From an uncultured Mycoplasmatota bacterium (GTDB taxonomy: Bacteria > Bacillota_I > Bacilli_A > RF39 > UBA660): 64,000 nt of DNA. The DNA lies in NCBI GenBank assembly GCA_900546715.1, contig UREA01000004.1, positions 1 to 64,000 on the forward strand, read 5' to 3'. The number at the start of each line of letters is the position of its first letter. Position 1 is the first letter of the stretch. Of this stretch, positions 9,343-15,980 are shown one piece after another. Under the pieces are notes generated by a model that ran no database searches, had not been told where the DNA came from, and worked only from the letters and a program-made list of their open reading frames with translations. The translations under genes were made by a program, and so were the position numbers.

Positions 9343-10319
9343 TATTCCACCTCCAAACTTACAGCATGAGCAATCGCAGGAATACTCATTTTTTGATTAA
9401 CAAATGTTGTTGAGTGCAAAGCTCCAGTTCCAATAATTAATATTTTTTTATATTTTTTACTAGTTAAAATTTTACAAAATAAAACTAAAGGCAGACAAGC
9501 AGGTCCACTACCACCAGCATAAGTTTCTTGACTATCTAAAAATAATTCACAACCGGCATCCATATAATTTTTGAGTTGAACATTATAATTTTTTTCTAAA
9601 TAATCTTGAAATATTTTACCCCCAACACAACCTAAATCACCAGTTAAAATAAGATCATAATAAGAGGCCTCTCTTTTTAAATCCGTTAAATGTCGCATTA
9701 ATGTTGATGCTGCAGCGGGTGCCATAACTGCTCCCATATGGTTAGCATCACTTATATCCATATCAATGGCTACACCAATTGTTGATGATTCAATTTTTAT
9801 CTTACTTTCTCTTTTTCCAACTAAAGTGGCAATAGCACCAGTTGTTGTAAATGTTGAAGTGTGAGGCCTTGGTGCTCCATATTCTACTGGATACCTAAAT
9901 TGTTTTTCCGCTGTTAAATTATGCGAACTAACTACGGTAATAACTTTTTTAAAACCACTACAGTCAACAAAATTACTAGCAAGTATTAATTCTTCAGGAA
10001 ATGTTGCACAAGCCGAATACACCCCTAAAAATGGGATATTATAATTTTTAGCATTATAGCTAGAAACAGCAATTTGATTAGTTAAATCCCCTCCAACTAA
10101 TAAATCTATATCAGAATCATTTAAACTATTACGATGCATTAAATTATTAACTACATCTTCTTGCATCTTAACCTCAGCTTGTTCAAAAGTTTTTTCTTTA
10201 TAATAATAATCATCCATAGATAAATTATATTTTTTTAAATGACTTTCTTTTTCTAATGGTCCAACAATTGTAAAATAATCATCTAAATAGACATTCTTAT
10301 ATTTCTTACTAGACACCAA
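9342..10319 (-). CDS. spoVAD: Stage V sporulation protein AD (SpoVAD)
   Basis: SpoVAD is the soluble, thiolase-like SpoVA subunit known to bind dipicolinic acid. The 325-residue product is close to the usual 335-340. Recognisable family blocks include the GVYSACATFPEEL region near 105, SSHNLTAEKQFRYPVEYG near 140, and TGDLGCVGG near 235, and the C-terminus holds the GTGALHS block. Its start lies 11 bases inside the spoVAC gene. It acts with SpoVAC and SpoVAE in spore calcium-dipicolinate transport. Confidence 0.95.
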   Translation of the reverse strand: MVSSKKYKNVYLDDYFTIVGPLEKESHLKKYNLSMDDYYYKEKTFEQAEVKMQEDVVNNLMHRNSLNDSDIDLLVGGDLTNQIAVSSYNAKNYNIPFLGVYSACATFPEELILASNFVDCSGFKKVITVVSSHNLTAEKQFRYPVEYGAPRPHTSTFTTTGAIATLVGKRESKIKIESSTIGVAIDMDISDANHMGAVMAPAAASTLMRHLTDLKREASYYDLILTGDLGCVGGKIFQDYLEKNYNVQLKNYMDAGCELFLDSQETYAGGSGPACLPLVLFCKILTSKKYKKILIIGTGALHSTTFVNQKMSIPAIAHAVSLEVE

Positions 10320-10746
10320 TAACCACTCTCACAATCACTAAAATAAATGCCGAAATTACGCCATATAAAATAACTGAACCTGCAAGTTTAAAAATATTAG
10401 CTCCAAGTCCTGTAATTAGACCATCCTTCTTATAATCAAGAGCACTACCAGTTACACTATGAGCAAAACCAGTTGTAGGTATTATAAGCCCACATTTACA
10501 CTTATTAACCCAATTATCAAAGAATCCAAAAGCGGTCAAGATACTAGCAGTACCTATAATTATTAAACAAGTCCAAGTTGCAGCAATAACTTTAGACATA
10601 CCAAATGATTCTTGAAGCATAAAGATAATAAACTCTCCAAAAAAGCCAATTAAACCACCAACAAAAAAAGCAACAACAATATTTCTTAGTTTAGGTTCCT
10701 TCGGCGTATGTTTTTTTACTAATTTTTTATAATCTTCTTTAGTCAT
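10309..10746 (-). CDS. spoVAC: Stage V sporulation protein AC (SpoVAC)
   Basis: SpoVAC is the membrane channel subunit of SpoVA, reported as mechanosensitive in the Bacillus family. The 145-residue product has a soluble basic N-terminus, three or four membrane helices and the family block GFAHSVTGSALDYKKDGLITGLG near 94-116 as shorter visible pieces. It lies between the sigma factor gene and spoVAD. Only spoVAC, D and E are present; spoVAA, AB and AF of Bacillus are absent here, as is common in minimal spoVA operons. Confidence 0.94.
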   Translation of the reverse strand: MTKEDYKKLVKKHTPKEPKLRNIVVAFFVGGLIGFFGEFIIFMLQESFGMSKVIAATWTCLIIIGTASILTAFGFFDNWVNKCKCGLIIPTTGFAHSVTGSALDYKKDGLITGLGANIFKLAGSVILYGVISAFILVIVRVVIGV

Positions 10747-10780
10747 ATTATCACCTAAACTTATTGTGTCGCTATTTTTC

Positions 10781-11419
10781 TTACATATACATAAAATCTC
10801 GCATTTTTTTCAAACTTTTTGATTCATACCTCGATACCATTACTTGTGTAATACCAAGTTTTCTAGCAGTCTCACTTTGCGTTAAATCTTCATAATATCT
10901 AGCTTTTATAATATCTTGTTCTAAAGTATCTAGAGAATCAATACTATCTTGAAGCAGTATTTTATCATCTACTGTTACATCTTCTTCTTTATATAAAACC
11001 TCATGTAAACTTCGCTCATCACTTTCTTCATCAATAGAAACTAAAGAATTCGTATATTCTATTGCATTATTTAAAGTATTTAAATCAATTCCTAGAAACT
11101 CTGCTAATTCCTCATTACTAGGATTACGCATTAATTCTTGGGCCATCATACATCTACCCTTTTCAATTAGTTTATTAAGTTTAATTATATCTTTACTTAC
11201 CTTAATACTTTTATTACTAGCAACCATATACATTTCCCCATAAATATACTTGTAGGCGTATGTACTAAACTTACAATCTCCATCGCATTTATAATTGTTA
11301 TAAGCTTTAATAACCCCTAAAACTCCTGCTTGATATAAATCACTTTTAGGTATTCCATAAAACTTTTTAGCAATCGTCCAAATAAGTCCAGCATTTTCTT
11401 TAACTATTTCCTCATACAT
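10781..11419 (-). CDS. Sporulation RNA polymerase sigma factor (SigF/SigG group)
   Basis: The product of about 212 residues has the sigma-70 parts of a small sporulation sigma factor: region 2 with DLYQAGVLGVIKAYNNY and FSTYAYKYIYGEMY, a region 3 block (RNPSNEELAEFLGI), and region 4 with TQSETARKLGITQVMVSRYESKSLKKMR. Its place directly before spoVA is that of sigF in Bacillus. Starts at 11428 (GTG), 11425 or 11419 (ATG) are possible; I prefer 11419 because GGGTG lies six bases before it. It overlaps the STAS gene. Unlike Bacillus and Clostridium, no spoIIAB-type anti-sigma kinase gene lies between. Whether it is SigF or SigG cannot be settled by eye. Confidence 0.85.
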   Translation of the reverse strand: MYEEIVKENAGLIWTIAKKFYGIPKSDLYQAGVLGVIKAYNNYKCDGDCKFSTYAYKYIYGEMYMVASNKSIKVSKDIIKLNKLIEKGRCMMAQELMRNPSNEELAEFLGIDLNTLNNAIEYTNSLVSIDEESDERSLHEVLYKEEDVTVDDKILLQDSIDSLDTLEQDIIKARYYEDLTQSETARKLGITQVMVSRYESKSLKKMRDFMYM

Positions 11420-11732
11420 AAGCATCACCCATATATTTTATTTTTCTTACTCTCAAATCTTTTATTTTATCTTTTATTTCTTTATCACAACCCCACACTT
11501 TCATACATCCATTACTACTTTTAACTAAATATTTAGCTCTTTTTAATGAATCAAGTCCAACTTCATCGATATCTCTTAAATGAATTAAAATTAATATCAA
11601 ATTACTTATCTTATGTTTTTTAAGTATCGGATTTAAATAATTATTTATCTTATAACAATTTCTTTTATTTAATACACCTTTTAAATAAACATATAAAGTA
11701 TCATCTTTATATTCTAAATTCATTTTTAACAT
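11412..11732 (-). CDS. STAS-domain protein, SpoIIAA-like anti-sigma factor antagonist with altered phosphosite
   Basis: This 106-residue protein sits where spoIIAA sits in the sigF operon. The STAS pattern is visible: hydrophobic beta strand LILILIHLRDI near 45-55, followed by DEVGLDSL near 56-63. In SpoIIAA this spot is DSSGLG and its first serine is phosphorylated by SpoIIAB. Here that serine is replaced by glutamate (residue 57) and the second by valine, so it cannot be switched in the usual way. It is the first gene of the operon, with GGAG seven bases before the ATG, and overlaps the sigma factor gene. Assignment rests on context plus motif; overall similarity looks low. Confidence 0.72.
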   Translation of the reverse strand: MLKMNLEYKDDTLYVYLKGVLNKRNCYKINNYLNPILKKHKISNLILILIHLRDIDEVGLDSLKRAKYLVKSSNGCMKVWGCDKEIKDKIKDLRVRKIKYMGDAYV

Positions 11733-11753
11733 AATTTTTCTCCTTACATATTT

Positions 11754-11782
11754 AATATAGAAGAAAAATAATCATTTTTAAA
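11754..11782 (-). promoter_or_regulatory. Promoter of the STAS-sigma-spoVA operon
   Basis: TATATT (11754-11759) and a weak -35 TTTAAA (11777-11782) are 17 bases apart on the minus strand. The weak -35 fits an activated promoter, with the 0A-like box ending three bases upstream. Confidence 0.45.
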
Positions 11783-11785
11783 CAC

Positions 11786-11795
11786 TTTCGACAAA
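11786..11795 (-). promoter_or_regulatory. Spo0A box upstream of the sporulation sigma operon
   Basis: The minus strand reads TTTGTCGAAA, a full match to the 0A-box core TGTCGAA. It lies 54 bases before the STAS start codon and directly next to a weak -35, the position expected for activation by phosphorylated Spo0A. Function is inferred from the match and context. Confidence 0.65.
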
Positions 11796-11810
11796 ACAAG
11801 TCAAAACCCA

Positions 11811-11844
11811 ACAAAAAAGAAAGCAATTACTTTACGCTTTCTTT
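11811..11844 (-). terminator. Terminator of the LCP gene
   Basis: Arms AAAGAAAGC and GCTTTCTTT enclose an 11-base loop. On the minus strand a run of T follows. The stem starts within the stop codon of the LCP gene. Confidence 0.75.
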
Positions 11845-13264
11845 ACAATACATTTTTTATTTTTTCTTTAGCACTATTTACACTTTCAGGATAAGGCATC
11901 ATGACATATAACTTTTGATTCTTATAACTATATGTATAATCAAAAGCATTTGAGCCATCTAAAGATATAGTTTCAATATCCCATGAATACATACCATCAA
12001 TTTGCCATTTTATTAAATCAGTAATTTCCTTATTAGTAATATTTGTTAAAAATTCTCCACTTAAAGCATTAAGTAAATTATTATAATTAGTTATAATACC
12101 AGCACTTAACACTTTATTAATAATTGCTGTTAGTACTAATTGTTGATTTTCTACCCTAACTCTATCTCCTTCACTAAAGGCTTGTCTTTCTCTTGCAAAA
12201 GATAATGCTTCTGCTCCATTTAAATTATTATTTCCTTTACTAAAGTGATATCCGTCGATACTAGTAAAATCATAATTAGAATTAACAGTAATACCACCAA
12301 GTTCATCTACAATATCAACTAAAGTTGTAAAATTAACTTTAACATAATAATTTATATCGATATCTAGTAAATCTTCTAAAGCTTTAGTTGTTACATCTAT
12401 TCCATAAATACCTGTATGCGTAAGTTTATCATAATCCCCATAATCACTTAAATAAACATAATAATCTCTTGGAATACTTGTAAGTAATATCTTATTTTCT
12501 TTAGGATTAACAGAAACAATCATATTAACATCACTTCTTGATACTCTAGTAATAGATCCATAAGAATCAATACCTGTAATTAATATGTTATATGAATCAC
12601 TTGTTACATCAATATCTTTATTAATATTTTTAATTTCTGTTTCAATACTATAATTTTCAATTATTCTCAAATTATCCATTAATTCATTATTAGTCTCTTT
12701 AAGCATAGTAATCTGCGCATCCTCAAGTATTATAGCAGCAACTTCTTCATCTATTAAATTATCAACCAATGAATTTATATCATCTAAAATTACACTTTCA
12801 AAATCAATATTATTATCAATTTTTTCAATTGCATTATTTAATCCCTTATGTACATTATTATCTAAATGCCCTATAGCCTCTCCATTTAAATCTCCAAGAG
12901 TTTCATAATCACTTTCATCTAACACCAATACATTATATACTTCTTCTTTATAAGTATTAAAACCAAATTGCTTTAAAAAATCTATTGTATTAAGTTCATA
13001 AGTAATACCAAATACCATAATTATAATGAGTATAATTGATAATATTACTCCAATAACATTTCTTATTTTACCACTACCCAGCAATAACTTAATTACTACT
13101 AAATCAATAATTAAAACAAGTACTACTAATACTATAAAATAATCTATTGGTAACACATTAATAAAATAAACTAACACTAAAATTAACACACTTACTATAA
13201 GAAGAAATATACTTAAATATTTCATAAAACTCATTTTACTTTTATTATTTTTCTTCTTAGCCAT
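11843..13264 (-). CDS. LytR-CpsA-Psr (LCP) family wall polymer ligase
   Basis: LCP enzymes transfer lipid-linked teichoic acid or capsule to peptidoglycan outside the membrane. The 473-residue product has a basic cytoplasmic tip, three predicted membrane helices (about 14-95), then an outside region. The LCP core begins near 228 with LITGIDSYG, followed by SRSDVNMIVSVNP, LTSIPRDYYV, and the later FARERQAFSEGDRVRVENQQ. Between the helices and the core lies a region of about 120 residues that looks like one lobe of a solute-binding protein (LGDLNGEAIGHLDNN, then EEVAAIILEDAQ). It probably serves the large glycopolymer locus further right. Ends at a terminator. Confidence 0.93.
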   Translation of the reverse strand: MAKKKNNKSKMSFMKYLSIFLLIVSVLILVLVYFINVLPIDYFIVLVVLVLIIDLVVIKLLLGSGKIRNVIGVILSIILIIIMVFGITYELNTIDFLKQFGFNTYKEEVYNVLVLDESDYETLGDLNGEAIGHLDNNVHKGLNNAIEKIDNNIDFESVILDDINSLVDNLIDEEVAAIILEDAQITMLKETNNELMDNLRIIENYSIETEIKNINKDIDVTSDSYNILITGIDSYGSITRVSRSDVNMIVSVNPKENKILLTSIPRDYYVYLSDYGDYDKLTHTGIYGIDVTTKALEDLLDIDINYYVKVNFTTLVDIVDELGGITVNSNYDFTSIDGYHFSKGNNNLNGAEALSFARERQAFSEGDRVRVENQQLVLTAIINKVLSAGIITNYNNLLNALSGEFLTNITNKEITDLIKWQIDGMYSWDIETISLDGSNAFDYTYSYKNQKLYVMMPYPESVNSAKEKIKNVL

Positions 13265-13295
13265 ATATTTATTTACTTCTCCTTATTACCATATA

Positions 13296-13324
13296 ATTTT
13301 AGCAAATAAAGATACATTTGTCTA
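13296..13324 (-). promoter_or_regulatory. Promoter of the LCP gene
   Basis: On the minus strand TAGACA (13319-13324) and TAAAAT (13296-13301) are 17 bases apart, and TGC before the -10 gives an extended form. Confidence 0.6.
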
Positions 13325-13326
13325 TA

Positions 13327-13629
13327 TTAGTTTTCATCACTTAATACTATTTGTTCTTTTTCTTCTTTTACTTCTGTTGTTTCATATAATCTTTTTCTAA
13401 TATCGTGTATTATTTGAATAATTTCTCCGACTGCATAAATAAATACAAATGAAATTACAATTCCTATTACCGCTAAAACAATTGTTAAAAAAGGTATTTC
13501 TACAGTGCCATTAAAAGTAAAAATAACAATGAATAATATAAACATACCAACCACTAAATCAACCCACGCTATACATTTAATTGCATATGCCACCATATTT
13601 GTTTCCCTAATAATTTTTTCATTTTCCAC
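13327..13629 (-). CDS. Small two-helix membrane protein of unknown function
   Basis: I do not recognise this protein of about 100 residues. It has two strongly hydrophobic stretches (IKCIAWVDLVVGMFILFIVI and FLTIVLAVIGIVISFVFIYA) and a short acidic tail. A GTG start at 13629 is chosen because AGGAG at 13639-13643 then has a nine-base spacer; a TTG at 13638 would touch the ribosome site. It lies between the LCP gene and a broken surface-protein gene; no function can be inferred. Confidence 0.6.
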   Translation of the reverse strand: MENEKIIRETNMVAYAIKCIAWVDLVVGMFILFIVIFTFNGTVEIPFLTIVLAVIGIVISFVFIYAVGEIIQIIHDIRKRLYETTEVKEEKEQIVLSDEN

Positions 13630-13650
13630 TTTAACCAACTCCTTTTATAT

Positions 13651-13701
13651 TACAAAAAAAGTATATCATATCAAACAATTATTGTCTATATGATATACTT
13701 T
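13651..13701 (-). terminator. Long AT-rich terminator after the surface-protein pseudogene
   Basis: Arms AAAGTATATCATAT and ATATGATATACTTT (14 bp each) enclose 16 bases, followed on the minus strand by seven T. It separates the pseudogene from the small membrane protein gene. Confidence 0.7.
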
Positions 13702-13738
13702 ATATTTAATGTAATATGAAGTCCATTCTTTTGTTGAC

Positions 13739-14980
13739 TTATACTATAATTCTGTAAGGATTATCAATTGAGCCATCACCAGAGGCATAAGCTACATCAG
13801 AGTTTAAGTAAAAAACAGGTCTGACTGACATCCCAGCTAAAGCATCACCAACTTGTCCTAATATACCTGGCCCGTTTGCATAAAAAACCCTTTTATTATC
13901 ACTCAAATAACGAGTAATCGTCCACTCTGGAATCTCTAAAAATAACCAACTACTATTATTATTTAAGCTACAGTTAGTCCAATATTCCGGTAATGTAGAA
14001 TAACCATAATCGCTTACATACATTAAGCCTATTTTTGCATTGTATTTTATGTCTTGTGAATACATACCAACTTCTTCATTATATGTTGATAAAGTACTCA
14101 ATAAATAAGCATCATATGTTATAATGCCACCTATACTCCACCATTTAGATAAAATAATATTTTGCCAATTGTTTTCAAAATTTGATAAAAAAACATTATT
14201 TAATTAGTAATTTAAATCAGATTTTTCCCAATCATTTGAACCATTATTTCCAGGACTCGGAGCAGCTAAAATTCCACTTAATTGAACAATATCATTTTTT
14301 TTGATATTGTTGCTCACACTAGAAACATTATCAAAATCTACAATATCAGAATCCCAACTGGAGTCACCTATACTTGCATTTTTAATTAATTTAATTTCAC
14401 CATCAAAAACTCCTATCATTCTATATAAATTATCAACAGGACACGGATTTTCATCACTGCCAAAACAAACATAATTATTTGGATTTGCTCCTGCATATCT
14501 ATATGAATTATCTCCTGCCTCTTGATCTACATTAGTGTATGTTCCTTGACCATCATGATAATAAAGTCCATTAACTCCATCTTCTACATAAACATTATTT
14601 ATAATATAATCAGCTAAATATACTATATCTGGTTCTTTATCAAAGTATACATAACATTTTTCTGTATTATTAGTTTTTAAATTAACAGCATCCAGTTCTT
14701 CATTCCAAGATAATTCCCCACCATTTTCACAACTTGATAAATTACCATTAAAAACATATCCTTCCCCAGGCCAAGTACTTGAAGTAGATTTCTCATATGT
14801 TCCAGAACCAGCTTCTGTTTCTAACATGAATGTTAGAAAACCACCAACAGAGTTTTCTTTTTTATCCTCAATATTACTTGTATACATACTATTATCATCT
14901 TCACTTACATAAAAACAAATACTTATACCTAGTATTATTACAAATATACCACTTACTCCAATCAATATCTTTTTTTTCAT
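13739..14980 (-). pseudogene. Exported surface protein interrupted by an in-frame TAA
   Basis: One continuous reading frame runs from 14980 to 13739, broken only by a TAA at 14204-14206. The first part (258 residues) starts with a basic tip and a membrane/signal helix (KKKILIGVSGIFVIILGIS) and continues through VDNLYRMIGVFDGEIKLIKN to SDLNY. After the stop the frame goes on without loss for 155 codons, with KIGLMYVSDYGYSTLPEYW, EWTITRYLSDNK and the end SVRPVFYLNSDV. The two parts match the order of blocks known to me from large secreted proteins of gut Bacilli, where SDLN is followed by YLN. So this is most likely a nonsense mutation. No product function is known. Confidence 0.75.
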
Positions 14981-15065
14981 TTTTTAACCTACCTTATAAA
15001 TGAATTTTATCATTTAAAAAGTACCTATTCTATGGACAAAACATCCATATATTTCAATAAATTTT

Positions 15066-15090
15066 ACCACCATAATTATAATATGGTGGT
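15066..15090 (+). promoter_or_regulatory. Operator-like palindrome over the XRE gene promoter
   Basis: A perfect inverted repeat, ACCACCATA / TATGGTGGT with a seven-base centre, covers the TATAAT at 15077-15082 and the GGTGG ribosome site of the XRE gene, four bases before its ATG. It is a likely autoregulatory site. Confidence 0.6.
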
Positions 15091-15093
15091 TCT

Positions 15094-15339
15094 ATGATAC
15101 ATAATGATATGTATTATTATGATATAGTAAGATATAATATTAAAAAATATAGAGAAAAAGCTAATTTAACTCAACAACAACTAGCTGATTTAGCGGGCAT
15201 TACTATGAATTATTTAGCGAAAATTGAAAGTGTTAAAATGCAAAGAGGATTTACAATAGTTATTGTAGGTCGTATTGCTGATGCGCTAAATATTGATATA
15301 AGATGTTTATTTGAACCTATTGAAGAAGAAAATAAATAG
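15094..15339 (+). CDS. XRE-family helix-turn-helix regulator
   Basis: The 81-residue product is a single HTH domain (NLTQQQLADLAGITMNYLAKIE near 26-47) followed by a short part with IADALNIDIRCLFEP typical of XRE regulators. It is the only plus-strand gene in the area. The perfect palindrome over its promoter and ribosome site points to autorepression. It has no clear target gene beside it; the neighbours to the left (surface-protein pseudogene) and right (structured RNA region) are both on the other strand. Confidence 0.88.
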   Translation: MIHNDMYYYDIVRYNIKKYREKANLTQQQLADLAGITMNYLAKIESVKMQRGFTIVIVGRIADALNIDIRCLFEPIEEENK

Positions 15340-15383
15340 AAAAAGAAAGCGACCGCGCCGTCAAGTCGGCACGACCGCTTTCT
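15340..15383 (-). terminator. GC-rich 17-bp hairpin, minus-strand terminator or small RNA
   Basis: Read on the minus strand, AGAAAGCGGTCGTGCCG pairs along its full length with CGGCGCGGTCGCTTTCT when three G:U pairs are allowed, around the loop ACTTGA, and is followed by TTTTTC. On the plus strand the same three positions become A:C mismatches, so the RNA made is the minus one. The GC content is far above the surroundings. A TTGATT-17-TATATT pair (15413-15418, 15390-15395) lies just before it, so it could be a short independent RNA running against the XRE gene. Confidence 0.6.
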
Positions 15384-15452
15384 AAATATAATATATTACA
15401 TTTTATAATATTAATCAATAATTATTTACTAAAAAAACAAAACACATATAAA

Positions 15453-15488
15453 TATCTTGTGTGGTATCTTGTGCTATTTCTTATGTGG
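15453..15488. repeat. Three tandem imperfect 12-mers
   Basis: TATCTTGTGTGG, TATCTTGTGCTA and TTTCTTATGTGG follow each other with no gap. They lie between the structured RNA and the GC-rich hairpin. They could be protein-binding sites; nothing else supports a role. Confidence 0.5.
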
Positions 15489-15501
15489 TTTTATAAAATC
15501 A

Positions 15502-15816
15502 ATTTAAAAAGGAATTAGATGTACAATACCTAGAATTATAAATAATTCGTCACTGATTTAAAAAATCTAATCCCTTTTATTTACTTATATAATTATATAT
15601 AAGTATTCTATTAACTATACATGGACTTGGGCTCCAATTGCCTGTGCCATAAATAATTAATAGGTTTAAAAGAGTTCTAGTCTCTGCGTCTAACGCATAA
15701 ATCCCTAGACTAACGCCCGAAACGAGCAGAGATACAAACTCTTTTCAAAAAGAAACCACCAAAGTACCTGTTATCAAAATTGATAAGTCTCTCCTATAAA
15801 ACGGCTTCTTTTTCTA
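15502..15816 (-). ncRNA. Structured RNA of unknown family with own promoter and terminator
   Basis: About 315 bases with no open frame worth calling. On the minus strand the order is: an 11-bp closing helix AAAAAGAAGCC (15813-15803) with GGTTTCTTTTT (15757-15747), enclosing a TTATCAA/TTGATAA hairpin; a branched domain closed by AAAAGAGTT/AACTCTTTT (15745-15737 with 15676-15668) containing a 7-bp TCTCTGC/GCAGAGA helix, a GTCTA/TAGAC helix and a GCUCG/CGGGC hairpin; an ACTTATAT/ATATAAGT hairpin (15583-15604); and a last long hairpin (15507-15520 with 15565-15578) ending in TTCCTTTTT. I find no hallmarks of tmRNA, RNase P RNA, SRP RNA, or common riboswitches. The family is unknown to me. Confidence 0.7.
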
Positions 15817-15821
15817 TAAAT

Positions 15822-15850
15822 AATATACTATATAATTTATTATATGTCAA
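15822..15850 (-). promoter_or_regulatory. Promoter of the structured RNA
   Basis: On the minus strand a perfect TTGACA (15845-15850) stands 17 bases from TATATT (15822-15827). A start near 15815 lies directly before the first helix of the RNA. Confidence 0.75.
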
Positions 15851-15878
15851 CAAAACAAAGCTCCCTACTAGGGAACTT
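15851..15878 (-). terminator. Second terminator upstream of the structured RNA
   Basis: On the minus strand AAGTTCCC pairs with GGGAGCTT (one G:U) around TAGTA, followed by TTTGTTTTG. It insulates the RNA promoter from transcription arriving from the right. Confidence 0.55.
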
Positions 15879-15928
15879 CAAGATATTACTCTTCAATATC
15901 GTTAGTAAACTAATACTAGATTGATATC

Positions 15929-15976
15929 GAAAAAAATAATCATGTACTTAAGTAATACCTGTAGTACATGATATTA
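15929..15976 (-). terminator. Terminator of the YihY operon
   Basis: On the minus strand ATCATGTACT pairs with AGTACATGAT, extended by AATAAT/ATTATT with a small bulge, followed by seven T. Confidence 0.75.
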
Positions 15977-15980
15977 TTAT

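Noticed and set aside
14204..14206. TAA read as an amino acid (recoding) to explain two long genes with in-frame TAA
   Set aside because: TAA is used as a normal stop for most genes in the window (recA, DUF2207 genes, coat gene and others), often with a terminator directly after it. Point mutation is simpler.
15453..15488. CRISPR-like repeat array
   Set aside because: The units are only 12 bases, touch each other without spacers, and no cas gene is near.
15480..15830. Calling the structured RNA tmRNA, RNase P RNA, SRP RNA, 6S RNA or a riboswitch
   Set aside because: I see no tRNA-like ends or tag frame, no GAGGAAAGTCC core, no GGAAG/GCAG SRP hairpin, no single long rod, and no recalled riboswitch core. 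It is also followed by a terminator and not by a gene it could control.
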